In this document: one piece after another, positions 44,531-56,349 of the stretch
How positions within the stretch are numbered: the stretch's first letter is position 1
How the letters are laid out: each line of letters begins with the position of its first letter
Source: Gnetum montanum
Taxonomy: Eukaryota; Streptophyta; Gnetopsida; Gnetales; Gnetaceae
Reading direction: 5' to 3'
Length of the DNA stretch: 64,000 nt
NCBI GenBank assembly: GCA_015680685.1
Contig: MNCI01013895.1
Coordinates: 1,851,801 to 1,915,800 of the forward strand
Made by a program: the position numbers and the translations under genes
Notes under the pieces: generated by a model
What the model was told of the DNA's origin: nothing
Database searches by the model: none
The model's input: only the letters and a program-made list of their open reading frames with translations

Positions 44531-46060
44531 TGGGGAGATGGCCATCCATGCTAACCATATTAGTGGCTCCTCAATTTTTCTATATTTTTGTTTTACACTT
44601 TCCTTTTTTGTATATCTTTTTGTTTTACACTTTGTTATTTTTCCAATTTTTTATTTTATAACATCATTAGTATGTTTTATCTTTCTTGAATATTTTCCAA
44701 TTTCTTTTATATTTTACTTTGTGTGAATTTTTACTATTTTCTAATAAAATGTTTTGTTGCCAACAAGACATAGTGATGTTATAGTTGTTTGCTAATGGTG
44801 GTTTGTACTTAACATTTTTTATTGCTAATTTTGGATTTCTATTTTTGAATTTTGATGATGGATAACTAAGATAAAGTTTTACTTTCGTGGAAAAGGTAGT
44901 GAGTCCACGTCATCCACCCATCCACCAACTCTATGGTCTTCCTAATATTGGAAGTATGAGATCCCTTTTTCATTAATAAAACTTTAACAAACTTGTAACC
45001 TTGGTAGTTTCCAAACTTGGGAAAGATTCAAAGGTTTGAAAAGGTTGTGACTTCAATAGGGTTTAATAATCTCTGTGCCTTTCTACTTGCTTGAGTGCAA
45101 TTGTGTTTTCATAGATTTCTTACCATTCCATGTTGACCACTAACAGGAAGTTAATAAGTATTTACATGGTGTGGTTCCCATCCAAAAATCCATAAAAATA
45201 TAAAATTCAAAAAATAAAAAACAACATGATGGGAATTTAAAGCACACCCTTAGACAAAATAATAGGCAACAATCACTGGCTATGGGACTAGAAAGACATG
45301 TTACCCATGCCTGAAAGTCCCCTCTAACTAAGGCCTTTTCTCAATTCTTGCTTCTCTTTTCTTCTTAAATAAGGAATGGTATATGATCCATGGGAGCATT
45401 CTTATGTCTCATGGGGATGGTATGGTCTTCAAGTGGTGATGTGAAGTTATTGAAAGTGGTTGGTTTTGATTTGAACTAAGGATGGCCTTTATTGAGTCAT
45501 TTAACTATAGATTCCAGAAGGGACTTCATGTGACCATGATTAGGAATTCCATTCCATTTTCTCTCTCATCCATCATGCTTTCCATAATTCAGCTCATTGT
45601 TGGTTGTTCATGTTCTTGTTCAATGTCTTAGTTTGAACTATCTCAATTCGTAGGTAGATTCTTCTAGAGTCGGTCGTTAACTTTTCATAACCATTAATCA
45701 ATTGTGGGATCCACGAACTCCTTAGTTGAGGTTATGTAAGGGCAAAAAGGGCATGGGCCTCACTTTCATATCTCTTGGTTGGATTACTTATGTTCCTTAT
45801 TCTTAGGCATTTTGGTGATCAAATATTTCATGCATCCCATCAATGCATCCAACTGTGCACTTCTTAAGGAATTTTTCTTTAAATTTCATTCTTCGAATCA
45901 ACTTCTCCAATTTTGTGAACTTCAAAGCCCTCTTCTAATGTTTTCATCATGTTCACAACTTTTTTGGGTCTCCAAAAATATTAATTTCATGATTAAACCC
46001 TCTCTATTTTTCATATTTTTTAAAGTGCAAAATTTTGGACATAGACTTCGTATATGGGTA
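44530..46060 (+). other. Conserved non-coding spacer (element B)
   Basis: Carries TTTTTGTTTTACAC twice (about 44585-44640), GTAGTGAGTCCACGTCATCC (44888), ATTTAAAGCACACCCTTAGA (45236), and the block of about 24 nt at 45290-45315. The 45430-45500 stretch matches E (2700-2790) and C (61840-61870). The small frame 45779-46084 shows no coding character. Confidence 0.6.
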
Positions 46061-46069
46061 CTTGTTGAC

Positions 46070-46145
46070 AGAGCCCATACATAAACGGGAAACCATATAA
46101 GGGATCCCATTGATGTAGGGGTTCACCTGCCTATGTATAGGTTGT
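46070..46145 (+). promoter_or_regulatory. U3-like internal promoter upstream of ORF2 (element B)
   Basis: GGGATCCCATTGATGTAGGG (46101-46120) repeats the CCCATTGATGGGG words of this element's LTR U3, and a TATA-like CTATGTATAG (46131-46140) follows. The ORF2 ATG is 445 bp downstream. The match is weaker than in A. Promoter function is inferred. Confidence 0.4.
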
Positions 46146-46584
46146 CACACTTAGCAATGTTCACATTTACTTCAAAACGAAGGGAGCGTTTTTCAATTTT
46201 TTAGAGCCCAGAACCTTCCAAGAGCCATATCTTCCTAACAGTTTGTCTGATTCTCTTCATTCTTTAACCCTATAGCTACCAAAGGTAAGCTCTTTATCAT
46301 GGGGGCCACAAACCTTAAGTTTTTGACGAAATTTTTTTTGTAAAAAATTTCTAACTCCCACAAGGTTTAACAAAGAAATCAATATTAAGACGTCAAATTA
46401 TACAAGTTAAACCTTTCCAACAAGCTCTAGTGACATTCTAAGTGAAATAAAAATAAAATAATAATAAAATAATTAGTATGCCATGGTTAAAACTTATCCT
46501 AAGTGTAATTTCCCAATGAGAAATGTACTTAAATGTTATAAGTTATAGACTGAATGCTAATCCTTGGTTATGTTTTGACCACAG

Positions 46585-49490
46585 ATGGCACCTAAAGGAA
46601 AGCATGCATAGGAAGGAGGATCATCCCAACCTAGGGACAAATGGTCAAGAATGGGAAAGGACCAAGAACAACATGATGAGCAAGTAGAGACCCATGCAAT
46701 CGGACCTCTTCGGGAGGAGCCTAAAGTGGAATTTATCAGATAGATTTCCAAAGAAGTGGACACAATAAAATAGTCTCATTGAGATGAGGCATATAAACCC
46801 AAATCAAACCTTAAGGTTACATTAATAGAAGCTTTCCTTAGGCAAACTGCAAATAAGAAGGTTTAGAACTCGATGCTTAAAGAGTTAAACTTCAAACCTT
46901 TCTTAGAGTTTGCACCTCTAGAAGTTAAGACTCAATTGCAAAACTTTCCCATGTGGCTCACAATCACTTTTAGTAGGGAGTGGTACATGGAAGAAAAATA
47001 TTTTTTTTTGAACAATTGACAGGCTGGTTCAATGGTTAAAATCAAGGACATCTTAATGTCTTACTCAGTGAAAGCTATCACAAAAGCCCTTGGGTTACTA
47101 GAAGCTAGGAAAAATTTAGTAGAAATCCCCATGTAAATAGATCCTAAAATCTTTAAAGAATGGATGTAGTGGTGTTATGAAGTTGATTGTAAGAATTTTT
47201 ATGCAATCACTATGGTGGAGTGCACATACTTCAAAATTGTGACCTTTCACATTAATCCAACGATGAGGCCAAACAAGATCATAGCCTTCTCTGCTTGTGC
47301 ATGTGCTGCTCTAAGTGGTAGATTCTTAGTCAACCTTCCATAGCTTATCTATCTTGAGATAGAGAAGTAGTTTAAAAAAATGAACATTGAAGGAAGGTAC
47401 TTCCCTTTCCATGCCTCATTTGAAAATTATGTAAAAGAGGAGGAATAACCTGCTACAGAAATGACACCATCTAACATGCTTTGTTTGCTTCTTGGGCAAA
47501 GATGATGAAGGATAAGGTGCTTTCCAAGATCATCCAAGAAGAGGAGAACTCACCACCACCTCCACCATCCACTCATGAAACACTGCTGGAGGCATGTAAT
47601 GCCCTTGAGCACATGCAAAAGATTTGAGAGTAGCTCTTGTGAGAGTAGAAGCAATGAGCAAGAACGAGTGGTGGTGATCCATCTATGTATTGCCCAGAAA
47701 TGAGTCACAACAAAGTGGCTCAAACAATCCGTCAAATGGAGGGAGATGGGCTAATTTTCTTAGCCCAAAGAATTCATTTGATCACAAGGTCAAATTATAA
47801 TGCTTGAGAGGTAATGGTATCTCTCTTGCAATAGCGAAAATTCCTAAAATTATTTGGGAATGCTACTACTTTTTAGGTGCATCTGGAGGAGGGTGAGGGG
47901 GAAACTATCTTGGTGATGCAGGACCATGGGCAGGAGATAGTAGCAGAGGTGGTTGCTGATGGAATTGTTGAGGTACTTAATTCACCTGCAACATTTGTTC
48001 CAAATGTTTCTGCACTCAAAGATGTGCAGACATTTGCAGGAATAGTTAGCAGCAGATTGAGTGCAACCTAGCATGAGAAGTTGCTAGACCGATTGGTAGG
48101 AATCAGACAACTAATTCTATATGTCTTTGACCTTCTAGACATAATCACTACAACCTAGTCAAACCTACTAGAAGTGAGGGGTAAGTGCATCATATTGAAG
48201 GGACAACTCAAAATAGCCCAAGTATAAAACTAATGCTTGGCTATGAAGGTTGCTAAATTAAGAGCCTATCTCACTAATCCTATGTTTCTCAACCTTTCAC
48301 TAACAAGGGGTGAGGCCTTCAAGTAGCTTAAAGGCAAACTCAAAAAGATTGAAAATGATAAGGAGACAACCATCTTTGACCAATCTATGGCCAATGCCAA
48401 AACGTACACCATTCAAAAGGACTTGGTTCAAACATGCCATGAGAATGTAATTTTTACCATAGAAAATCATTACTTGTGTAATGTTAATGTGTAGAAGCAG
48501 TAGATGCAAGATTTTTTCCATCAATAGCAAAAGTAGCTAGCCAAAGTGAATAATAAATTGAGGAGATTGATAACCAAAAATAGAAATCTCTTCATGGAGG
48601 AAGTTCAAGCCCTTTGCCAAAAATCTATGATAAAGGTAGCCACCTAGAAAATCAAGGCTCTCAAATTTGAGAGAGTCAAGAACCATTACAGAGATTAGGT
48701 TGATCTATAGAAAGAAATCAATAAGAAACAGATCCATATGGTGAAGGCAAAAGTCAATGAGGCCCTCCAACAGCTTAAGAAAGGAGGTGATGTCTGGTAG
48801 CTTATCTTTGATGGGCTTAATGACTACAACAAAGTAGAGATCCACATGAAAGAGCTATAGATCAAGAAGATGATGGAGTACATAGAGCTTGCCAATTTTC
48901 GTTATGTAAATTTGGTAATGTTGACTATTGGACAACCATAATATGAATTGGAGAAATAGGTGACTAGTTCATACTTGTTGTACGAAGCAGAGTCCAAGAA
49001 TCATAAAGACACCAAGTAAAAGCTTGAGACTACTAATGTCAAACTTGAGGTTCTCAAGGCAAAGTTCACTAATCAATGATAAACTATTGAGAACCTGGAA
49101 AAGAGGATGAATGGCTACCAGGAATTACATAATGCAGTCAAGGTGTTTGATGTTGAGCACATACTTTTCATTGCTTGGTTTATCAACATTAATAAGTTAT
49201 TCTTGGTAATGCACTATCCCTAGGATGTTCCCACTTCAACCTACACTTGAGATGCTGCTTGGACTGTGAATGATCCGAAGGGAAAGGAGGTGAAGATGAA
49301 GGCACTGTTGGATGCCTTTTGTCTTCCACTAGAAGTTGTAGTTGCCATAGGACAACCACAACCACCTCAACCATTACATAAGCTCAAAGCAAGAGAAGGT
49401 CCTTCAGTTTTGATCTTCCTCAACATCTTTGCACCATCTAAGGAATTTTATTTGTCAGTTTTGTCCCAGTGTTCAATATTGTTGCTCTAA
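46585..49490 (+). pseudogene. ORF2 of element B
   Basis: About 968 codons, the same length as in A. It starts MAPKGKHA directly after TTTTGACCACAG and aligns with A throughout. Conserved parts: FKPFLEFAPLEVKTQLQNFP (46891), the VKIKDI and SYSVKAITKALGL stretch (about 47035-47100), INPTMRPNKIIAFSACACAA (47255) and LPFHAS. Then a proline run (SPPPPPPS, 47550), a long Glu/Lys/Gln-rich coiled-coil part (47880-49170), and an end different from A (49266-49490). At least four frame changes and many stops, mostly TAG. Confidence 0.72.
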
Positions 49491-49635
49491 ACACCCAAAA
49501 CATTGTAATCGATGAAAAACTGTATACTTTGGGCACTTCATTTTTGTTGTGTAGTTTGTGTGTTTGTTTTGTGTGTCAATAATCCCATACCTTCCAAAAT
49601 ATTGTAAAGAACTTGAGGATGAGTTTTCATTCAAT

Positions 49636-50551
49636 CATGGGGGTACGATGAAGTGTCATGGTTGGTCGTGTCGATGGGATGCCGTCAACATGATCTCATT
49701 GATGGGGTGTCATTAACGTGATCTCATTAATGTAGGGTTTGACTTATTGATGTGTACCCATCAATGAGGCTTACTATTTAGCCTATAAATATGCATTCAC
49801 TAGCTACATTTATGGCATAAGTCTCATAGTTGTAGTGAGGCTCTAGCAGTTTTTTCACTTGAAAGTTAGAATATTTTCCAAGTGCTCATAGTAGGAGTTA
49901 AAGAGTGTACAAATATTTATTCGAGAACTATTGTACATAAGCATTGTAGTATGTGTGGTAATAAAGAAGAGCTTTTTGATAAACCTTGCAACACTTTGAA
50001 ATAGATTAATTATCTACTTTATGAATTTGATATTTTAAGTAATTTTCTTTAATGCTTTAAGTAATTAGAGTAATTAAATTAAGCTAGATTAAGATAGATT
50101 AAATAGCAATTAATTAAGCACATAAGTATGACTACTTTAAGCATATGCTTAGCACTTGGTAATTCTAGTAATGCTTAATGTTTGGTAACTAGTAGCATTA
50201 AATGTGTTCAAGATGTGTACGACAAGTCGGAACAAATGCTTATGTTAGGATTAGTTAAATGTTAGTTGGTTAGTGTAAATTAGTAATTAAATATATAATT
50301 CTTTATTCTTCATTCTTAGGCAACTTAGAACATAAAACATAAAAATGATAAAAATCATATGCCTTAATTACACTTAACCATACCTTTGCATTTCACAAGT
50401 GTAATTGGGAAGACAACAATTGTAATGGTTAGTTTTACCTCCTAGAGACCACTATACTTAGAAGGCTATAAGTCCATAGAATTCGATTGGATCACGCGTG
50501 AACACTTAGTGATTTGTATGATTGGGTATAGGGTCTACACACTGCTCATCA
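49636..50551 (+). repeat. Polypurine tract and 3' LTR of element B
   Basis: CATGGGGGTA (49636-49645), then the LTR 49646-50551, whose first base has changed (CGATGAAG for TGATGAAG). It ends ACTGCTCATCA. The U3 words CATTGATG and ACCCATCAATG are present, then CCTATAAATATG near 49785. Confidence 0.88.
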
Positions 50552-50564
50552 GGGTCCCACCATC

Positions 50565-50690
50565 AAAAGGCTACTTTACTATTGCCACACCTAAAAGTGA
50601 AGGTAAAAATTGAACCCACAACCTATCAATTAAGAGATGAGTGTTTTAACTACTTGCCCTACACCCCTGGGTGCTTTATGGATTTCCTTG
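50565..50690 (-). mobile_element. tRNA-Lys-like SINE remnant
   Basis: The minus strand reads GGGTGTAGGGCAAGTAGTTA, then CTCATCTCTTAATTGATAGG and GTTGTGGGTTCAATTTTTAC. This has the spacing of a tRNA: box A, an anticodon-like CTCTTAA and a decayed box B. It differs from the SINE family at 17467 and may be a separate family or a decayed tRNA copy. Confidence 0.45.
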
Positions 50691-50741
50691 GTTTGGAAGT
50701 AATGCAATTTGAAAGAAATTGTATGCTTTTCTCAAGGTGGT

Positions 50742-50855
50742 TGATGAGTGGTGAGGTACCCCTACTCCCAATCATACGAATTACTAAGGCATTATGCACG
50801 ATTTAGTTAAATTCCATGGACCTATAGTTATCTCATACACTAGTACCTCTAGGAA
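50742..50855 (-). repeat. 3' terminal piece of the LTR of element D
   Basis: Nearly identical to 54315-54427 (the end of the 5' LTR). At the junction AGGAATTTCC it fuses to pre-RT coding sequence, and GGAA is shared by both sides. Confidence 0.88.
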
Positions 50856-51049
50856 TTTCCAACTCTTCCCAATAGGTATCATCATTTGTATCATCAGACA
50901 GTGACATATTTATCCATGCTTGTGACATATTTACATGTTAGGCTCTCAGTTGGTTCCATGCAAAGTGTGCTGCTTTTTGAATTAGTGGTCAACCACTAGG
51001 TGCCCTCCTATTTTATGGCTACTATATATAGACACCTTTAAATTTCTAT

Positions 51050-51800
51050 TTTTTGTGCACACTGCTTACATGTAGAGATAGATGCTTACTTTATGACCCA
51101 AAGTTTTTGCACACAATTGCACCAACTATCACTGTACGCGAAGCATGAAACTCTCTTCTTCTCGATATTTCCAAATGCATTTTCTTTAGAGATTTCTAGG
51201 AAAAGATCTCTGATGCCCATTCTTGCATTTGCGGTGCTCAACCATGCCCTTCCCATGATGATTGGGAAGTTCCCTTTGCAATTCTCCACTTTGATTACTA
51301 GGATGTCAGTAGGATAAGACCACCCACAAACAGTGGTCATAATGTCTTCCACTAGTCCTAATGGAATAGTGATGGATTGGTTTACTAATTTTAATCTAAT
51401 GTTGCTCTTCTCAAGAGGAGGTAGGTTCTAGGCAGTGTACATCTCATGAGAAATGAAATTAACACCAAAGCCTGAGTTGAGAAGAGCCTTGCACTATTCA
51501 TTGCCACTAATCTACAAATAAATTAGAGGACTTCCAAGATCATCTAATTTCTTGGGAATTTTTCCTGCATGGGTCAATCAGACACAATGTAAGTAAGCAT
51601 TATAGTATGGATCCTTGGAAGAGTTTGTTTTGAAGGAGGCTTAAAGGAATTGGATATGCAAGAAGAGGTAGGAGTAGGGTTGTTAACCACGAGTGTAGGT
51701 GAAAGCTTAGGTGGACTATGGGGTCGAAAGAAAGGTATTTTCTTTGATTGGGAAATTAATCCCTTCGATACATGATTGGGTTGCAAATTAACAGCCCTCG
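51050..51800 (-). pseudogene. Protease and pre-RT remnant of element D
   Basis: The minus strand reads MEDIMTTVCGWSYPTDILVI and FPIIMGRAWLSTANAR (51352-51086). The active-site region near 51470 is readable as a SGFGVNFIS-like stretch. It matches B and E closely. An open frame of 88 codons survives. Confidence 0.72.
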
Positions 51801-52089
51801 TAGCATTGTGTTGTTGTGGTTGAGCAGAAAATTTACCCTACATGGGTGGAGCAAGTGGTAGCTGTGCAACTGGAGGAGGAGTGTGTGTAGGGACAAGAGG
51901 AGGATAAGGATAGGAGACGATATCCATTCTTTCATGTGGAGAAGGAGTTCAATAGTAATCAGAAGGGTGGTAGTCAGGTTGAATATTAGAAACATGACTA
52001 GAAGAGTCACATGGAGACATGGGTTGCTAAATGTGGTAACTATATGGATCAGGCTACCAGTAAGGGTATTGTTGCCTTGGCGATGCTAG

Positions 52090-54135
52090 TGCCCATGATT
52101 ATGGTTGCTACCATTTTTGGTACTATTCCTACAGTTGCAATGGAGCTCTACTTGGATAATATGATTGTTGTTGGTGGAACTGCTGGAGATTACCTTGAGA
52201 ATAAGACAACCTTCTAAATATTTTCCTTTGTGTAAGTCATGAATGTAAGGCATGCACTCTAGACTCTTGAAGATGTGACACAATGAGGTAACATCCCTTA
52301 GGATGTTCATACTATCAGACATCACATCCATAATAATCATTTGATTCACTATCAGCAACCTCTTCTATTGTAGAAATTTTGCCCTTACCTTTGTAATATG
52401 CACATTCAGCTTCTGTGTGCCTCCTATGCTCAAGATCACTACCTTGTTCTCGGGGCACTCACAATCACTACCTTGTTCTTGGGACTCTAGCAATTTTGAG
52501 GATAGCTTGAAATCTAGCATCCATGGAGTCTTTTAACTGATCAACCTTGGTTGTATGTTCATATTGGAATTGTTGAAGTGGCAAGGATTTTTTATGCATC
52601 CCCTTATCAAATATGAATTCATCCTGACTGTCAGAATCAAACCTCCCTCTTGCTGATGGAAGAATCACGGTTGTACTTCTTTGCACTTTCTCTTTTTCTT
52701 AGTTCACCCTCCTCTTTAGCTACTTGCTCTATTAACCTTTGTATCTGATAGGTAGTTAGTTTTGACAATAGCCCTTGGGCATAGACACTAAGGGTTTTTG
52801 TCATTTCATTACAAAACCCGTCTACAATGTGGTAAAGTTGAGCCAATTAAGAATAACCATGGCCAGGGCATTTATGCATCAAGGCATAGTACTGACCAAT
52901 GGTAGCATCCAAGGGTTCATGTGCTCCTTGTTTCCACCCTTGAATCTACTTCCTTTAGTTGGACACCCAAGAGTACATTTGATACTTATCATTGGACATT
53001 TCAAGCATCGTACTTCATCATTTGATAGATTCCGATTCTAAAGACCAGTACTAGTTCTTTGCTTCTTTGATGAATGTTCTAGGAAATAAATTTAGTTTCT
53101 ACCACTCATTTTCTATGTTTTGCAAGGCACATGCATCTTGGAAAGCTTGAAGATGATTTTGTAGATCAGATTTATATGCTCCTTCTAATCAAGGAATATT
53201 GTTCATGTTTAACTATTTGATCCGATCATCTTTCACATGCCTTGGAATTTTGACTACCTCTATAATGTTAAGCATTCTTAAGGTGGAAAATAGAGGCTCA
53301 TCAAGGCCTTGATCATGGTGCCTAGAAAGCCTTCCACTACCCCTTCATTCATGGTGATGTGCTTCTCTTGAGCATATGTGTTCTTGATCTTGCTTGTCTT
53401 GATGGTCCCCTTAATTATTGTGGTCCTATCAGTCATTGCACTCATTTCGATCACCTCCATCATGATCTCACCTTCTGTAGTCATGGTCGAAGGTAGAAGA
53501 AGAAGAAGATGATAAAGGGGAAGAGGAAGGAGAATTAGCACCATCATGATGCTTGCTACTACCTCTTTGGTAATCATGATTGTGGTCATGATCTTGCTTC
53601 TTACCTACATCCCTATCTTGAGTTGTCCCTTTGGATCCTACTTTGTCATTGGATCTCTTGTTACTAGAATCAAGATTGTGATTTGTGGAGTGTAGATTCT
53701 GGTTTTGACCTTCATCATCAAACTTAAAGAGAGGAGCATCATTGAGTGGAAGATGCCCACTAGCTTGTTGGTAAAATAGGAATGGAAAATCATTAAGTCC
53801 TTTTCCCTTCAAAAGTTCATAGCACTGCTCTAGCTGCTTGTCTTGTAGGCATTATGCTTCAATGGGATGATAATCCTTGGAGTCGACATCTTCCATGATA
53901 TATTACCCATGGTGATCTTGAAAATCGCATCATGCAAGCATTTGTTAAAGCATTGTAGAAGCAGCACGATTGGAAGGCAACATAATGTTGCCCTCCATGT
54001 CACACCACCATAGCTATCATCCTAGTGTAAGATAAAGGTGAAGTTTGGCACATACTCATCAGGATGAGTATATGTAATTTGATACTATCGAGGCTTTGAT
54101 GAACAAGTGTTATTAGGCTTAGGCAAAGAAGTGCT
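52090..54135 (-). pseudogene. Gag remnant of element D
   Basis: Starts near MSTSLPKPNNTCSSKP. HPDEYVPNFTFIL follows near 54050, then the His/Ser-rich stretch (53812-53468), the capsid part near 52900-52640 (QLYHIVDGFCNEMTKTLSVY, QRLIEQVAKEEGEL), the decayed zinc knuckle (YEHPKGC near 52290) and the Pro-rich tail (about 52010-51760). Domains are in the same order as in A and E. Confidence 0.75.
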
Positions 54136-54314
54136 CATGTGAGAAGAGGAAATTTTCAATTAGCGAAATAAAAATCATAGTGTGCTCTGAAAATTTGTTG
54201 TAGTAATTGTAAAATAAGATATGACTCTTAGGTTCATTCCAATGATTTAAATACTTTTCACTCAGTCCTAGATAGTGCAAAAAACAACAAAAAGATCCCT
54301 AAAAATGACACCAA

Positions 54315-55176
54315 TGATGAGTGATGAGGTACCCCTACACCCAACCATACGAATTACTAAGGCATTACGCGCTATCCGGTTGAATTCCATGGACCTATAG
54401 TTATCTCATACACTAGTTCCTTTAGGAAGTAAAATGGTGTTGAAAATGTTCATTGTCTTTCCAACTACACTTGTGAGGCTCAAGGTTATGCTTGTAATTG
54501 AGGTATATGAATTTTTATCATTTTTATATTTATGGATGTAATTTCCTGCAATAAGAATATGGGTAGAGTAGATTGAAAACTAGTGTCTATCGCCTAGCTA
54601 GCCTAACATAAGTAACTGTCCCACTTTCCTAGACACATCTTGAACACATATAGCATTGTTGGGCTACCAAACGTTAAGTGTTATTAGGTTAACAAGTACT
54701 ATATGAATGCTCGAAGTGATCATGCTTATGTTCATTAATTGCTAGAAATAAATTGCTTAATTAAATGCATTAAAGTAAGAACAAGAAAGTAAAATGCATC
54801 AAAGAAAATATTAAGCTATTCTTAGTGTTGCAAGGATTGTTAAAAGAATTTGTTTTATTTTCATTATACTGCTATGCTTAGGTACATTAGTGCTCAAACA
54901 AAGAACCTTACATACTTTAGACTCCTTCTATGGGCACTCAGAAAATATTCTAACTCTAGGGAGAAGAAACAGCAAGAGCTTCGCTAACTTTCTTGAAAAC
55001 TAAAAACTGAAAATTGACTAATGAATTACTTCCAAAATTGGAGCCCAAGTGCAGTATTTATAAATTGAGGGTATATACCCTGATGTTGGATCGAGGCCCT
55101 GACATCGCGTATGTGACATCATGGCCCTAACATCATGTACCCAACGTTGTGATCGAGATCAAATGGTGATTCATCA
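54315..55176 (-). repeat. 5' LTR of element D
   Basis: Minus strand starts TGATGAATCACC and ends CATCACTCATCA. The U3 has GATGTTAGGGCC, GATGTCAC and GATGTCAGGGCC words (55080-55150) before GTATATACCC and TTTATAAATAC. An AATAAA-like signal and the usual repeat region follow. The primer site (about 54296-54313) reads TGGTGTCATTTTTAGGGA, a decayed tRNA-Asp complement. Confidence 0.85.
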
Positions 55177-55569
55177 GTGGTGTTGGAACATGAAATAAGT
55201 TTTGTGTGGGGGTGGGATGGGAGGGTGGTGTTAAACCTAGAAAATAAATATACTAAATTTTTTTTACAAAAGCAGAGAAGTTGAGGAGAAACTCCAAAGC
55301 AACAAAAAGGAAAGGCTCATCAGTTTTGAAAATTCTTTTTAGGTTTTCATCCTTACAATCAATCCTAAAAAATATTCCATCTAGGATAAGAAAAGGATTA
55401 AACCTTGCCCTCATTTAGAAGTGTCCAAATGGATTTTCACTTCCTACTAAAGGATTCATGTTAATAAAAAGAAAACTATAGAGAGAAAGATTTAGGAATT
55501 CAGTTGGAGCATAAGCTACTAAATGATATCACCTTGAACTGACAAAGGAAGAAAATTAGGTGGAGAAAT
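55177..55569. other. Intergenic DNA right of element D
   Basis: Contains a G-rich stretch (GTGGGGGTGGGATGGGAGGG, about 55205-55224). No gene. Confidence 0.5.
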
Positions 55570-55680
55570 AAATGAAATATAAGTACAACCCAAGATATAT
55601 ATTCTAATTAGAACTTTATATAAGTTAGCATTGTCCACCAGAATCAAGTGTTTTACCACTAGGCTAACGTCTCCTTGTTA
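55570..55680 (-). mobile_element. tRNA-derived SINE, internally deleted
   Basis: Minus strand: GTTAGCCTAGTGGTAAAACA head and the tail TATAAAGTTCTAATTAGAAT. The box B region between them is missing. Confidence 0.55.
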
Positions 55681-55800
55681 ATGTTTCTCTCAAGGTGTGT
55701 AACTTTTTGGCTAAGGCATGTCGTTTAGTAGATTATAACAATGTACCACCTACATTTGGGTTTTTGAAGTTATGAAAGAATTATTAGAGACCATGTTGCA

Positions 55801-55912
55801 TTTTGATATATGGTGTAATTAGAACTTAATAACTCAACATTTCCCATCAAAATTGAACCCATGACTTGGAGTTTTCAAATCAAAAGTTTTACCACTAGGC
55901 TAACATCTCATT
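55801..55912 (-). mobile_element. tRNA-derived SINE
   Basis: Minus strand: TGTTAGCCTAGTGGTAAAAC (box A), AGTCATGGGTTCAATTTTGA (box B) and the tail TTATTAAGTTCTAATTACAC. This is the best preserved copy of the family in the window. Confidence 0.7.
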
Positions 55913-56144
55913 ATTGAGATACATATGCAGTATAGAAAAAAAATGATCATCCTCTAAATGCTCAACACTCATCCTACCAAGGTAAAACCTTAGGAGGATT
56001 GGTGGATAAGTGAAAACTTAGCCTCTTTGAGTAGTTTCACCTAGGTTTAGACCCAAGTCTTATGACTTGAGAAACAAGAATCTTATCATGACTCTAAGTG
56101 ATGGCCACTATGAGCAAATTTAATTGGTCCAATAAATTAACAGG

Positions 56145-56349
56145 TGATAAATCCAAAAATTTTAAGCCAATGATATCGTACTTACAATATCATATCTACG
56201 ATGTCATAGATACATTATTGTATAAAAAATATCACGGGGTGCATGCTAGCCTATATAAGCAACACTTGGATGCATGGATCTAGAGGAGATTTGATAGCTT
56301 AGTAACAAAACTCTTTTAGTTTGTTTTCTTGAATTCAGTACTTAATAGT
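56145..56349 (+). repeat. Probable start of element C 5' LTR (U3 and R), interrupted
   Basis: Starts TGATAAATCC (compare TGATGA). Has ATGATATCG, ACAATATCATATCTACGATG words and a TATA box (CCTATATAAGC, 56250-56260). It then reads TAGTAACAAAACTCTTTTAG, which aligns with the post-TATA part of the A and B LTRs. The solo LTR at 56350 breaks it. Start position uncertain. Confidence 0.5.

Larger units (their letters stand above)
39286..50551 (+). mobile_element. Element B: Athila-like gypsy retrotransposon with ORF2, gag deleted
   Basis: 11,266 bp. LTRs are 39286-40180 and 49646-50551. Order: gag start, deletion of most of gag, protease, RT-RNase H, integrase, spacer, ORF2, polypurine tract. It is the same type as A but a different lineage: the U3 motifs are CATTGATG/TCAATG instead of GTATAC. 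Flanking 5 bp are GGATT and GGGTC, at best a decayed target duplication (two transitions). The primer-binding site after the 5' LTR (about 40182-40200, TGATGCTATTTTTTGGGA) fits a heavily decayed tRNA-Asp site. All frames are broken. Confidence 0.88.
50742..55176 (-). mobile_element. Element D: short gypsy derivative (gag-pro only) with exact target duplication
   Basis: 4,435 bp on the minus strand, flanked by identical GTGGT on both sides (50737-50741, 55177-55181). Order right to left: complete 5' LTR (55176-54315), primer site, gag (54135-52090), protease (51800-51050), pre-RT stretch ending near EELEIP, then directly the last ~110 bp of the LTR (50855-50742). RT, RNase H, integrase, ORF2 and most of the 3' LTR are absent. 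Because the target duplication is exact and includes the deleted end, the shortened form may have been the one that inserted. A deletion after insertion, with both ends kept, is equally possible. Confidence 0.88.

Noticed and set aside
56098-56283. 61-codon open frame before the solo LTR
   Set aside because: It overlaps the probable U3 and TATA region of element C and shows no protein similarity.
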